A DNA stretch of 64,000 nt. It comes from Palsa-295 sp963781105 (GTDB lineage: Bacteria > Acidobacteriota > Terriglobia > Acidiferrales > UBA7541). The position numbers were made by a program, and so were the translations under genes. This document shows positions 53,685 to 62,577 of this stretch, piece after piece; the first letter of the stretch is position 1, and each line of letters starts with the position of its first letter. The notes below the pieces were generated by a model. It was not told the origin of the DNA and searched no databases. It saw nothing but the letters and a program-made list of their open reading frames with translations. The stretch covers positions 1-64,000 of the forward strand of contig CAWAED010000003.1 of the NCBI GenBank assembly GCA_963781105.1, in the 5' to 3' direction.

Positions 53685-55736
53685 TTACTTCGCCCCCACA
53701 CCCGAGTCGGTAATCGGCGTCCCCGGAATCAAAGGATCCCGCGCCGTTACGCCCCGCAAAGCATCCGCCACCATAATGTGATTCACTTCCAAAGTCCGAC
53801 CCATCGCCTGATTGAAATTCACCAAGGCTTCCGCCAAATTCGCCTGCGCCCGCAAAGCCGTCCCTTGCGCCGCCGTCAAGTCGCGCGACCGCAAGACGAC
53901 GTTGTAACTGGTAGACGATCCCAGCTGATATTTCTTCTGCTCGGCATCCAGCGTCTGCTGCGCGAGCGTGCGAGCCTTATCCGCGGCGGCCACCTGCGCG
54001 CGATCCTGCTGCAAGGCAATCATTGTGTTCCGCACGTTGAGGACGATGGTGTTTTCCGTCTGCCGGTATTGCACGCGCTCTTGACGCTCATCCAGATGCG
54101 CCCGCGCGCTATCCGCCTGCGCCGACCGGTTGCGAATCGGCAAAGTCAGATTCACCCCCACCGAATACACTGGGAAATCGTTGTGAAACACGTTCTCCAG
54201 CGAGCCACCGAGTCCGCCAGGATTGATGGACGTCGTGCTCACCGGAAATCCCGCAAAAGCCTCAACGCCGCCAATCAGGATCGGAGCGCCGTTGGCATCC
54301 ACCAATGGCGATGCAGTGTCCGGCGCGAATGCGCCGGGCACGTTGGTCGTATTAATTTTGTTGCCGTTCAAGCCTTGCGACTGGTACTCCACGTAAGCGC
54401 TCAGCGAAGGCAGCAGCCCATTATTCGTCGCCTTCACTTCGATGCCGGCGTTCTTCAGATTCAAATCCGCCTGGTACAGCTCCGGACGCTTCCGCCACGC
54501 TTCCTGCACCGCGTCCTGCAACGGAATATTCTCCACCAATTCAGGCGTCGAGATGGGCGTGGTCGGAATGATTTCGATTCCTGCTACGTCTTTCGCCAGC
54601 AAATTCTTGGCGATATCGTTCAACAGCACGGTTTCCTGCTGTAGCTTGGTCGTCTGCGCCACGATCAAATTCTGCTGATCCGTGGCCAATTGCGATTCGG
54701 CCGTCAGCACATCCAGCGGCGCCATCGTCCCGATTTCCAGCTGCTTCTTGTTGTCCTCGTAAAGCTTCTGCGAAACGCCCACCGCAGCTTCCTGCACTTT
54801 CACGTTTTCGCGGTCGTACACGAGCTCCCAGTAATCGTTCGAAGTTTGCGTCACCGTCGCGATCACCTGTTGCGCAAACACCGAATTCGCCACCTTGATC
54901 GAATTTTTCGCTTCCAAAATGTATCGCGTGTTCGGCAGCAGTCCGAAACCATTCAGCAGCGGCTGCGACAAAGTCACCGACATGATCGGACTCAACGCCG
55001 GATTGAACACCACGTCGCTTAGGTTCGTCGAAGTTCGGGGAGTATCGAACGTCACTTGCAAGCTTGTTCCGGTGTGAAATCCTTGCGTGTAGCCCAAATC
55101 TACGAATGCCGTATTCTGGTCCACCGCCGGAATTGCCGTCGTCCCGGCGCCCGAAGTAAACGGGTTGTTCACCGGAAAAACTCCGTGCGACCATCCCAGG
55201 TTCGTCGTGAATACCGGATCGAAGGAAACCGCTGGCGATGTCCCCAATACCACTTGCTGGTTGCTACTGGCCTGCGGAATCCCGCCCGCCTTCGCCTTCA
55301 GCAATTGCGTTTCGGCAATCCACGGCGTGAAGCGCGTCACGTTGATGTTCAAATTGTTTTCCAGCGCCAGTGAGATCGCATCATCCAAACTGAGCATCAA
55401 TTTGCCGTCTTGAATCAGCTGGTCAATTCGCGGCGAGTTCGTCAGCATCGGCTCCGGAACATTCTCCGGAGTGTACGGCGCAAAGAAATTCGGCAATTGC
55501 GACTTGGGCTTGGAATAGTCCGGCCCTTCCACGCCGCGCAGATCGCGCGCCGGCTCCGTTGCCGTGGCTCCCGTTTGCGCCTCGGGCTGGCTCGGGGGCT
55601 GCGTTCTGGACGAGGCTTGCCCTTGGCTCTGCGCCTGATTCTGCTCCTGTCCCGCTTGAGCGGCCGCATAAGCCGGCGAAACGATCAGCGAAGCAGCCGT
55701 CAGCAGGACCACCGCAACTTGTAACCTTCCAATCAT
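53685..55736 (-). CDS. TolC-family outer-membrane efflux protein
   Basis: A 683-residue outer-membrane channel-type protein, longer than TolC (about 470). A signal peptide ends in AYA, then a Gln/Ala/Pro/Ser-rich region (about residues 25-75). The body has the OEP repeats with helical hairpins (YELVYDRENVKVQEAAVGVSQKLYEDNKKQLEIGTMAPLDVLTAESQLATDQQNLIVAQT and QAALAEALVNFNQAMG-like end). ATG 55736 with GAGAGGAAA. It may partner RND or other pumps; the CzcBA pair at 16-20 kb lacks a channel, but distance makes a link unproven. An operator-like inverted repeat lies 157 bases upstream. Confidence 0.88.
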   Translation of the reverse strand: MIGRLQVAVVLLTAASLIVSPAYAAAQAGQEQNQAQSQGQASSRTQPPSQPEAQTGATATEPARDLRGVEGPDYSKPKSQLPNFFAPYTPENVPEPMLTNSPRIDQLIQDGKLMLSLDDAISLALENNLNINVTRFTPWIAETQLLKAKAGGIPQASSNQQVVLGTSPAVSFDPVFTTNLGWSHGVFPVNNPFTSGAGTTAIPAVDQNTAFVDLGYTQGFHTGTSLQVTFDTPRTSTNLSDVVFNPALSPIMSVTLSQPLLNGFGLLPNTRYILEAKNSIKVANSVFAQQVIATVTQTSNDYWELVYDRENVKVQEAAVGVSQKLYEDNKKQLEIGTMAPLDVLTAESQLATDQQNLIVAQTTKLQQETVLLNDIAKNLLAKDVAGIEIIPTTPISTPELVENIPLQDAVQEAWRKRPELYQADLNLKNAGIEVKATNNGLLPSLSAYVEYQSQGLNGNKINTTNVPGAFAPDTASPLVDANGAPILIGGVEAFAGFPVSTTSINPGGLGGSLENVFHNDFPVYSVGVNLTLPIRNRSAQADSARAHLDERQERVQYRQTENTIVLNVRNTMIALQQDRAQVAAADKARTLAQQTLDAEQKKYQLGSSTSYNVVLRSRDLTAAQGTALRAQANLAEALVNFNQAMGRTLEVNHIMVADALRGVTARDPLIPGTPITDSGVGAK

Positions 55737-55892
55737 CGTGTTTTTCCTCTCGCTAAAAGTGACGCATCCATTTCCGCAGACCTGTAACTTACTCAAACGC
55801 ACCAGCAACCCTGTTTGTTTCAAATTATGTATCCGGCTGCAAAGTAGCGGCCATGCCTATCCGCTTGAAATTAGACGATTAAACGGGAAAAT

Positions 55893-55925
55893 AGCACTGT
55901 CAGGCGTTCATTTTCGGACAGTGCT
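55893..55925. promoter_or_regulatory. Inverted repeat upstream of the TolC-like gene
   Basis: AGCACTGTC (55893-55901) and GACAGTGCT (55917-55925) are perfect inverted arms 15 bases apart. On the minus strand a CTGACA -35-like sequence overlaps one arm, pointing toward the TolC-like gene. A TetR-type or similar repressor site is plausible. The rest of the 499-base gap (55737-56235) shows one copy of a GTCA-CCGAGCG repeat at 56011 and no gene. Confidence 0.45.
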
Positions 55926-56010
55926 GTGCGTACTCGAACATGCTTGGCGAAGTTTAGCATCGCCCCCAGCCGCTGACAATTCTCAAAGCGCAGTGTCTCG
56001 CCTCACCGTT

Positions 56011-56036
56011 GTCACACCGAGCGGAGCGAGGGATCT
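56011..56036. repeat. Dispersed GTCAyCCGAGCG repeat, copy 1
   Basis: GTCACACCGAGCGGAGCGAG followed by GGATCT. Copies with the same order occur at 58841 and 62578, all intergenic. The inner part CGAGCG-GAGCGAG is a short imperfect repeat. Confidence 0.55.
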
Positions 56037-56235
56037 CTCTCCGCCGTGTGCGCGGCAGGTCCGCGTGACATGCGCGTACTGTATCGCGTACGCAAACGGC
56101 GCCACACTCTCCGTGCCCTCTCTCCTTTGCCGTTCCCTGAGCCCTCTATGTCGCTTCTGTAATCCCTCCCGTTCGCACGAACCCCTCGCGACGTTGACAC
56201 TATAAGCACCAACGAACTAACATGCCCGCGTTACC

Positions 56236-57075
56236 ATGCCTTCCGCTCCAAATCCGCCCCCCATTCGAAATTATCGCCGCGCCGCGCCCGCACTTCTGTC
56301 GTTGCTTCTCCTCTCTTGCATCGCGCTTCCAGCACTCGCGCAAAACTCGCTCCCCGCCAAACCCGCAGGCTACGTAAACGATTTCGCAAACGTCCTAAGC
56401 TCCAACGCCCGCGCCCAGCTCACCGCCCTCTGCACCGAAGTTGACCAGAAAGCCAAAGCTCAAATTTTCGTCGTAACCGTCTCGTCGCTGAATGGCCAGC
56501 CCATTGAAGACTTCTCCCTCGACCTCGCCACCAAGTGGGGCGTCGGCCCGAAACAAACTTCCAGCGGCGTGCTCATTCTCCTGGCTAAGGAAGATCGCCA
56601 ATACCGCTTCGAAGTCGGCTACGGCCTCGAAGGCATCCTGCCCGACGGCAAAGTGGGCGGCTTCGGCCGCGAAGCAGTCCCGTACCTGCGCGCCGGAAAT
56701 TACGATGCTGCAATGATCCTAATGACGCGGCGCGTCGCAGACGTGATCGCCCACGACCGCGGCATCACTCTCAGCGCAGGATCGTTGCCGCCTCCCAGAC
56801 CGCAGCCCCCGCCTGACACTCAATCGAGTGGAATACTCTCGCTTATACTCCTGGGCGTCTTCATCTTCATCTTGTTCAAAATGATGAGCGGCTCCGGCCG
56901 TGGAAGAGGCGGCGGCAGCGGTTGGTGGATCGGCCCCATGGTCGGCGGCAGCATGGGACGGGGCGGCTGGGGCGGTGGTGGCTTTGGTGGCGGAGGCTTC
57001 GGCGGTGGCGGAGGCGGCTTCGGCGGCGGCGGGGGAGGCTCGTTCGGCGGCGGTGGCGCCAGCGGCAGCTGGTAG
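56236..57075 (+). CDS. TPM-domain (YgcG-like) protein with Gly-rich tail
   Basis: A 279-residue exported protein. Signal peptide residues ~15-36 (ending ALA), TPM domain (about 40-180) with YVNDFANVLSSNARAQL, SSGVLILLAKEDRQYRFEVGYGLEGILPDG, a membrane helix near 200-218, and a long Gly-rich tail with WGGGGFGGGGFGG-type repeats ending SGSW. The plan matches YgcG/Psb32-like proteins that often pair with LemA, which is encoded two genes downstream. Confidence 0.9.
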   Translation: MPSAPNPPPIRNYRRAAPALLSLLLLSCIALPALAQNSLPAKPAGYVNDFANVLSSNARAQLTALCTEVDQKAKAQIFVVTVSSLNGQPIEDFSLDLATKWGVGPKQTSSGVLILLAKEDRQYRFEVGYGLEGILPDGKVGGFGREAVPYLRAGNYDAAMILMTRRVADVIAHDRGITLSAGSLPPPRPQPPPDTQSSGILSLILLGVFIFILFKMMSGSGRGRGGGSGWWIGPMVGGSMGRGGWGGGGFGGGGFGGGGGGFGGGGGGSFGGGGASGSW

Positions 57076-57119
57076 CAGTTTCAGTTCACGAGAGTCTTCG
57101 TCGCGACGTTTACTCGGGG

Positions 57120-57183
57120 AAGGGCGGGACCTCAGTCCCGCCGTCAGGCCACTAAAATTGAACGGGCTTTAGCCCCTGAAGCC
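57120..57183. repeat. Intergenic palindromic repeat, copy C
   Basis: AAGGGCGGGACCTCAGTCCCG, CCGTC, a spacer, then CGGGCTTTAGCCCCTGAAGCC. The first half forms a GGGAC/GTCCC stem and the second a GGGCT/AGCCC stem. Close to copy B in order and spacing. It lies 45 bases after the TPM gene. Confidence 0.65.
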
Positions 57184-57211
57184 AATCATTCTCGTTTGCG
57201 ACACACGTACG

Positions 57212-57234
57212 TAGGGGCGGGGCTCAGCCCCGTC
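57212..57234. repeat. Intergenic palindromic repeat, half copy D
   Basis: TAGGGGCGGGGCTCAGCCCC followed by GTCC: an inverted repeat GGGGCT/AGCCCC plus a flanking GTCC, equal to the first half of the larger element. It lies 34 bases before the nucleotidyltransferase-like ATG. Confidence 0.55.
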
Positions 57235-57267
57235 CGCTTTTTGCATCAGCCGAGCAAAGGTCGTGCC

Positions 57268-57984
57268 ATGGAAGCAAAACTAACCGAACTAGTCTCTCGC
57301 CTACAGGCCGCCGCAAAAGACAACCTGACGTCGGTCGTCCTCTACGGCTCCGCGGTCACCGGCGAATTCCGTGCAGGCCACTCCGACCTCAACGTCCTCT
57401 GCGTCGTCGAACACGCCGGCCCAGCCGATCTCGAGCATCTTCATAGCGCTGCCGAATGGTGGGTCCGCCAGGGCAATCCTCCGCCGCTGATTTTCACTCT
57501 CGATGAACTCCATCGTTCCGCCGACGTCTTCGCCATCGAGCTTCTCGACATCAAGCATCACCATCGCGTGCTCTTCGGCCCGGAGTTTTTCGCGAATTTC
57601 GATGTCCCGCTACATCTCCACCGCCTGCAAGTCGAACGCGAACTCCGCACCGATTGGCTGCGCCTGCGCCAAGCCGTCCTGGCCGCGCCTCTAAGTTACA
57701 AAGCGCATCTGGCAATCATGTCGCAATCGGTCTCAGTCTTCTGCGCCCTGTTCCGTCACGCGCTGATGGCGTTAGGCCAACCCGCGCCCACTACGAAGCG
57801 CGACGCCGTCACCGCCATGGCCGCGCTCACCGGCGCCGATCCCTCCGCCTTCAACGCCATGCTCGACCTGAGAGAAGGGAAGCGCAAACCCCGCAGCGTG
57901 GACGTAGAAGCCTCGTTGCAAGCCTATCTGGAATTCGTAGAAGTAGTAACCAACGAGGTCGATCGCCGTCTGGAATCGATGTAG
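57268..57984 (+). CDS. Nucleotidyltransferase-fold protein
   Basis: A 238-residue protein. The start resembles the Pol-beta type nucleotidyltransferase core: SVVLYGSAVTGEFRAGHSDLNVLCVVE. The glycine-Ser and first Asp are kept, but the second metal Asp position (Asp-x-Asp) reads Asp-Leu-Asn. The C-terminal ~120 residues are helical. It may be a nucleotidyltransferase-like protein of altered activity. Located between TPM and LemA genes. Confidence 0.7.
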   Translation: MEAKLTELVSRLQAAAKDNLTSVVLYGSAVTGEFRAGHSDLNVLCVVEHAGPADLEHLHSAAEWWVRQGNPPPLIFTLDELHRSADVFAIELLDIKHHHRVLFGPEFFANFDVPLHLHRLQVERELRTDWLRLRQAVLAAPLSYKAHLAIMSQSVSVFCALFRHALMALGQPAPTTKRDAVTAMAALTGADPSAFNAMLDLREGKRKPRSVDVEASLQAYLEFVEVVTNEVDRRLESM

Positions 57985-58130
57985 CCGCCGTCGGCCGCGC
58001 CGAATGCGCGTCCGAAGTTGCCTTTGTAGCGGCCACCTTCACGTGGGCGCAGTTGACCTCCATCGGCTCTCCGTCAAAACCCTTTTTGCAGTATGATGGC
58101 CCCGCAATCCATCCTAGCCGGAGGTCTTCC

Positions 58131-58712
58131 ATGAAAGCCGTCATTGCTGTGATCGCCATCATCGTCCTGATTGCAGCCGCAGTCGGCGGCGGCTACGTCA
58201 GCACCAAAAACCAGCTAGTCACTCTCGACGAACAGGTGAAATCCAATTGGGCGCAGGTAGACGTCGTGCTCCAACGCCGCGCCGATCTCATCCCCAACCT
58301 CGTCAACACCGTCAAAGGCTTCGCCGCGCATGAAGAAACCGTCTACGCCGATATCGCCAACGCCCGCGCCGCTCTGCTCGGCGCCAAGACTCCCACCGAT
58401 AAAATCGCCGCCAACGGCCAGCTCGACGGGGCCATCGGCCGCCTGCTGGCGATCAGCGAAAACTATCCCCAACTCAAATCCAACGAAAACTTCCTCCGCC
58501 TCCAGGACGAACTAGCCGGCACCGAAAACCGCATCGCCGTCGAACGCAAGCGCTACAACGATTCCATCCAGGCCTACAACACGTACCTCCGCCAGTTCCC
58601 CAATAGCATCTTCGCTGGCTGGGCCGGATTCCAACCCAATAACGCCTACTTCCAGGCCTCCGAAACATCGCGCGCGGTCCCCAAAGTCGATTTTCCAGCC
58701 GCCAAACCGTGA
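58131..58712 (+). CDS. LemA-family protein
   Basis: A 193-residue protein: one N-terminal helix (MKAVIAVIAIIVLIAAAVGGGYVS) and a helical-bundle domain with NQLVTLDEQVKSNWAQVDVVLQRRADLIPNLVNTVKGFAAHEE and LAGTENRIAVERKRYNDSIQAYNTYLRQFPNSIFAGW, the LemA signature. GGAGG seven bases before the ATG. LemA commonly occurs beside TPM proteins, as here. Confidence 0.93.
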   Translation: MKAVIAVIAIIVLIAAAVGGGYVSTKNQLVTLDEQVKSNWAQVDVVLQRRADLIPNLVNTVKGFAAHEETVYADIANARAALLGAKTPTDKIAANGQLDGAIGRLLAISENYPQLKSNENFLRLQDELAGTENRIAVERKRYNDSIQAYNTYLRQFPNSIFAGWAGFQPNNAYFQASETSRAVPKVDFPAAKP

Positions 58713-58766
58713 AGATATTGCAGGACTAGAAGGCTCGGGGCGACAGCAGACGAATTCTTGTAGAAC

Positions 58767-58784
58767 CGCAGCTTCAGCTGCGGC
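58767..58784. repeat. Palindrome, half copy E
   Basis: CCGCAGCTTCAGCTGCGG, an 8-bp perfect stem with a TC centre, in the gap between LemA and the PilZ gene. No T run follows. It shares the GCTTCAGC core with the larger repeats. Confidence 0.5.
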
Positions 58785-58840
58785 CTAAGCGCGAGAGAAT
58801 TACTGTGGGCCCATAGCGTACGAAAAAAAATGAAGCGAGT

Positions 58841-58867
58841 GTCATCCCGAGCGTAGCGAGGGAGCTG
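58841..58867. repeat. Dispersed GTCAyCCGAGCG repeat, copy 2
   Basis: GTCATCCCGAGCGTAGCGAG followed by GGAGCTG. Same order as copies at 56011 and 62578. Confidence 0.55.
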
Positions 58868-58959
58868 CTTTTTCCTGGCGTTTGAGCAAAAAGTAGCAGC
58901 AAAGACTCACAACCTGAAGAATTCCAGCGCCCCGATCAGCGCAGCGCGCCCTAACCCAC

Positions 58960-59412
58960 CTACTCGTTCTTACCCCTCGGCGTCCCACTCCCTGTAGCCG
59001 CAGGCCGCGCCGGCGCCGCTGAAGTCCCCGGCCGCTTGCGCTCCATCGAATCCACCCAATCCTCCGGCGGAAATCCAATCCTCCAGAAAAGTGGCGACGC
59101 TTCCGTAAACTCCAAACCAACTTCCGTCTTGCTCCCCTTGTTCTCGCTGATGAAGGCGACCTTGCATTCCACTTCTTCCGCGGTCTTAGGATTCACGATC
59201 GAAACATGCTGGCCCCGCGACACCGGCGTCGCGAGCGAAAGCAGGCACCCGTGCGCATTCACCGTCGTCGTTTTCGTCTCTTCCTCGAAGTTTTTGCCTC
59301 CGGTCGTCCCGCGCACCAGCACCGCCATCAGAATATGCACGCGCTGTGTCCTCCGAAGTTTCCCGTATATCGGGTTCGCCGGCTGGGGTGTTGGATCCTT
59401 CCCATTCGTCAT
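58960..59412 (-). CDS. PilZ-domain protein
   Basis: A 150-residue protein with a PilZ-type beta-barrel: the Arg-x-x-x-Arg element in LRRTQRVHILMAV and the Asn-x-x-x-Gly part in TTVNAHGCLLSL, followed by GQHVSIVNP and VGLEFTEASPLFWRIGFP. PilZ domains bind cyclic di-GMP; the second motif is Asn-Ala-His-Gly rather than Asp/Asn-x-Ser-x-x-Gly, so binding is uncertain. The C-terminal ~30 residues are Ala/Pro/Thr rich. It might link nucleotide signals to pili. Confidence 0.72.
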   Translation of the reverse strand: MTNGKDPTPQPANPIYGKLRRTQRVHILMAVLVRGTTGGKNFEEETKTTTVNAHGCLLSLATPVSRGQHVSIVNPKTAEEVECKVAFISENKGSKTEVGLEFTEASPLFWRIGFPPEDWVDSMERKRPGTSAAPARPAATGSGTPRGKNE

Positions 59413-59691
59413 GCAGCGCTCTCCGTTATCGTCGCCATGGTAATTCCACGTCCGCCTGAGTAGTCTTCCATCCGCAATTGGCCATATTGAAACAATCGGC
59501 CCGCAAAAGCGAAGCCTTTACGCCCTTTGCTTCCTTTTCGTCACGTCCTGGTTAACCCGCCGTGCTTACCAGTCAATATTACAATACGGTGAATCTATCC
59601 GCGCCTGCCTTGACCCTTCGCCCCTCCCGCGCTACGCTAATTCTAGCAGGGTTGAATTTCTGTCCTGGAGACATCGCTTCCGCGAAACTTG

Positions 59692-60699
59692 ATGAAACAA
59701 ACCGTCCGCTTAGCTGGTGGTATCAACGAACTGTTCGGCACCCTCGACGAAAACCTGAAGCTCTTTGAGTCCGCGCTGCACGTCACCACGCATCTCCGCG
59801 ATCACGATCTGGAAATTGAAGGCTCGGCCCCGCAAGTCGAACGCGCAGCACAAATCCTCGGCGAATATAACCAGCGCATCCGCGATGGCCGCGTCCCCGA
59901 TAGCCAGGAAGTGAAATCGCTCCTGCGCATCGCTACCGGCGAACCGCCGCAAGCCGCCCGAAGCGCGTTCTCTCCTTCGCACTCGCGTTCCTTCGGAAAA
60001 AAGACCATAGTCCCCAAGAGCACCAATCAGAAGCACTACATCGAAGCTCTCGAAGCCTACGACATGGTCTTCGCCATCGGTCCCGGCGGCACCGGCAAGA
60101 CCTATCTCGCCGTGGCCATGGCCGTCACCGCGCTCCTGTCCAAGCAAGTAAATCGCATCATTCTCGCGCGACCAGCCGTCGAAGCTGGTGAACGCCTCGG
60201 CTTCCTTCCCGGCACGCTCCAGGAAAAAGTCGACCCCTACATGCGCCCGCTCTACGACGCGCTTCACGACCTGCTCGAAGCCGACAAGCTCGAAAGCTTT
60301 CTCGAGAAGGGCATCATCGAAGTCGCTCCGCTCGCCTTCATGCGCGGCCGCACGCTCAACGATTCCTTCGTCATCCTCGACGAAGCGCAAAACACCACCA
60401 GCGAGCAAATGAAAATGTTTCTCACGCGTCTCGGCTTCAATTCCAAAGCCGTGATCACCGGCGACGTCACCCAAATCGACCTGCCCGAATCGCGCCGCTC
60501 CGGCCTGATCGAAGCCATCGAAATCGTCGGCAAAATCGAAGGCATCTCGCTCGTCTATTTCGACGAACGCGACGTCGTCCGCCACAATCTCGTGCAGCGC
60601 ATCATCAAAGCCTATGACGAGCACGCCGCCTCGCATCCCAGCCAGAATGGCCGCGGCTCCATCGCGGGACACTCCGCTCTCAAAAATCCGCGGGATTAA
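59692..60699 (+). CDS. PhoH-like ATPase
   Basis: A 335-residue protein. Walker A IGPGGTGKTYLAVAMAV and Walker B FVILDEAQNTTSEQMKMFLTR mark the PhoH family, with RPAVEAGERLGFLPGTLQEKVDPYMRPLYDAL. The N-terminal ~100 residues carry a KH-like stretch. It is in the phoH-ybeY-corC-era row seen in many bacteria, tied to RNA/ribosome metabolism. ATG 59692 was chosen; TTG 59689 is adjacent. No strong ribosome site. Confidence 0.93.
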   Translation: MKQTVRLAGGINELFGTLDENLKLFESALHVTTHLRDHDLEIEGSAPQVERAAQILGEYNQRIRDGRVPDSQEVKSLLRIATGEPPQAARSAFSPSHSRSFGKKTIVPKSTNQKHYIEALEAYDMVFAIGPGGTGKTYLAVAMAVTALLSKQVNRIILARPAVEAGERLGFLPGTLQEKVDPYMRPLYDALHDLLEADKLESFLEKGIIEVAPLAFMRGRTLNDSFVILDEAQNTTSEQMKMFLTRLGFNSKAVITGDVTQIDLPESRRSGLIEAIEIVGKIEGISLVYFDERDVVRHNLVQRIIKAYDEHAASHPSQNGRGSIAGHSALKNPRD

Positions 60700-60707
60700 C
60701 CGCCGGT

Positions 60708-61253
60708 ATGATTCTCAATCAACAGCGGCGCGTTCGTGTTTCCATTGCAGCGCTGGATAAATTTCTCGCGGCCACGCAAAAGCGCCTGCGCCTCCCAGCC
60801 GATTCGCTCACCGTCGCGCTGGTCAGCGATCCCCAAATGGCCCGCTGGAACGCCGCGTACCGTGGCAAAAATCGCCCGACCGATGTATTGTCCTTCCCAG
60901 CCGATGGACCCGTTCCCCTTAACTCCGTCCGAAGCATCCGCGAGAGACACTCGCAACTCCCGGCCAGCGCCGCAAAACGCAAGCAATCCGCAAGACGCAG
61001 CCGCGCGAGTGGTTTATCCTCCGCCTCGTCTGTATCCTCAAACTCCTCGACGTCCTCGTACCTGGGTGACATCGCCATCGCCCCAGCCGTTGCCCGCCGC
61101 AACGCGCTCCGGTTCGGCCGCACCTTCGACCAGGAAATGCGTATCCTCATCCTTCACGGCGTGCTGCACCTGATGGGCTACGACCACGAAACCGACCAAG
61201 GCCAAATGACCCGGCGCGAGAACCGTCTCCGCCGCGATTTAGGATTGGCCTAG
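60708..61253 (+). CDS. ybeY: Endoribonuclease YbeY with an insertion
   Basis: A 181-residue RNase of 16S rRNA maturation. The zinc site HGVLHLMGYDH (His150, His154, His160) is intact, and YRGKNRPTDVLSFP and LGDIAIAP frame the active-site cleft. Between them, residues ~66-117, lies a Ser/Arg/Lys-rich low-complexity insertion about 45 residues longer than usual. Nine bases separate it from phoH. It is followed 2 bases later by a CorC-like gene. Confidence 0.92.
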   Translation: MILNQQRRVRVSIAALDKFLAATQKRLRLPADSLTVALVSDPQMARWNAAYRGKNRPTDVLSFPADGPVPLNSVRSIRERHSQLPASAAKRKQSARRSRASGLSSASSVSSNSSTSSYLGDIAIAPAVARRNALRFGRTFDQEMRILILHGVLHLMGYDHETDQGQMTRRENRLRRDLGLA

Positions 61254-61255
61254 CC

Positions 61256-62551
61256 ATGCCTATCTTCTTCTACACCGTCGGCGTGCTCGCTCTCACCATC
61301 GGCCTTGTCGTCTTTTCCTACCTCGACCGCGCTTTCCGCGAGTTGGGCCGCGTCCATACCGCTCGTATCCACGATCACCTCGAAACTTTCGAAGCCGAAG
61401 TCGAGCCGCGTTTCCACATGGACCGGCCTCGTGCCGCGCTCGCCTTCACTTTGCTCGCGCGCCTCTGGCTCGTGCTCGTCGCAGCCATCACCGCCCGCGG
61501 CGTACTCTTTTTCGTGCCCGGCACGTGGGAAGCCGCGGTCGAAATGATTTTTTTCCTAGGCGCGCAAGTCGTCGTCGCCATGCAATTCTTCCCGTCGCTT
61601 CTGCTCGCGCGTGCTTCCGGAAAATGGGTGGTGCCGTTCATCCCGCTCGTCCGAGTGCTTCTGTTCATCATCTGGCCGGTGCAAGCCGTGCTCGAACTCC
61701 TCATTTCCGTCCTGCACTTGTCCGAAGAGCCCGACGTGCAAACTCCCGCCGACGAGCAACAGCACGCCATTGAAGCCTTCGTCGACGCCGCCACCGAAGA
61801 GGGCATCATCGAGCAGGACGAAGCCCGCCTGATCGAATCCGTAGTTGAATTCGGCGATAAACGCGTACGCGATGTCATGACTCCGCGCCCAGACGTCATC
61901 GCCATCCGCTCCTCCGCGTCGCTCGAAGAGTTGGGCGAGCTGGTCGTGGACACTAAATTCTCCCGCCTCCCGGTCTACGAAAAATCTCTAGACGATATCG
62001 TCGGCATCGTCATGGCTCGTGACATGCTCGAAGTCCCGGACCGCGACGCCGCGCATCGCACCGTGCGGGAACTCATGCGTCCCGCGCTCTTCGTCCCGGA
62101 AACAAAATTCGGTTCCGAACTTCTGAAGGAAATGCAGCGCAAAAATCAACAGATGGCCATCGTGATTGATGAATACGGATTAATGGCGGGCGTAGTCACC
62201 GTGGAAGACCTGGTCGAAGAAATCGTCGGCGAGATCGGCGAAGAAGATCGCACGCCCGCACCGGACGTCGTTCGCGAGGCCAGCGGCGCGCTGGTAATGC
62301 GCGGTAGCGTTCAACTCGACAAGGTCAACGAACTTTTCGGCGTCCAGCTCGATGCCGGCATGCAACACTCTGCCGCCACCACCATCGCCGGCCTGCTCAA
62401 TAGTGTCGCCGGCCACGTCCCCAAAACCGGGGAAGTAGTAGACGCCGACGGCCTCCGCTTCGAAGTCCTAGAAGCCAACCAACGCAAAGTCCTCCGCGTC
62501 CGCGCCAAACCCGTCCCCTCAGCAGCCGCCTCTTCGGCCCGCACCGTCTAA
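61256..62551 (+). CDS. CorC/HlyC-family (CNNM-like) membrane protein with CBS domains
   Basis: A 431-residue protein. The N-terminal ~155 residues have three to four membrane helices (DUF21 type), then a pair of CBS domains (about 205-330; VRDVMTPRPDVIAI, FSRLPVYEKSLDDIVGIV, and QMAIVIDEYGLMAGVVTVEDLVEEIVGEI) and a C-terminal CorC-HlyC domain (GALVMRGSVQLDKVNELFG). Family members act in Mg/Co efflux or regulation. Part of the phoH-ybeY-era row. Confidence 0.92.
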   Translation: MPIFFYTVGVLALTIGLVVFSYLDRAFRELGRVHTARIHDHLETFEAEVEPRFHMDRPRAALAFTLLARLWLVLVAAITARGVLFFVPGTWEAAVEMIFFLGAQVVVAMQFFPSLLLARASGKWVVPFIPLVRVLLFIIWPVQAVLELLISVLHLSEEPDVQTPADEQQHAIEAFVDAATEEGIIEQDEARLIESVVEFGDKRVRDVMTPRPDVIAIRSSASLEELGELVVDTKFSRLPVYEKSLDDIVGIVMARDMLEVPDRDAAHRTVRELMRPALFVPETKFGSELLKEMQRKNQQMAIVIDEYGLMAGVVTVEDLVEEIVGEIGEEDRTPAPDVVREASGALVMRGSVQLDKVNELFGVQLDAGMQHSAATTIAGLLNSVAGHVPKTGEVVDADGLRFEVLEANQRKVLRVRAKPVPSAAASSARTV

Positions 62552-62577
62552 TTCTTCCTCAAAAAAGTAAACGCGCT

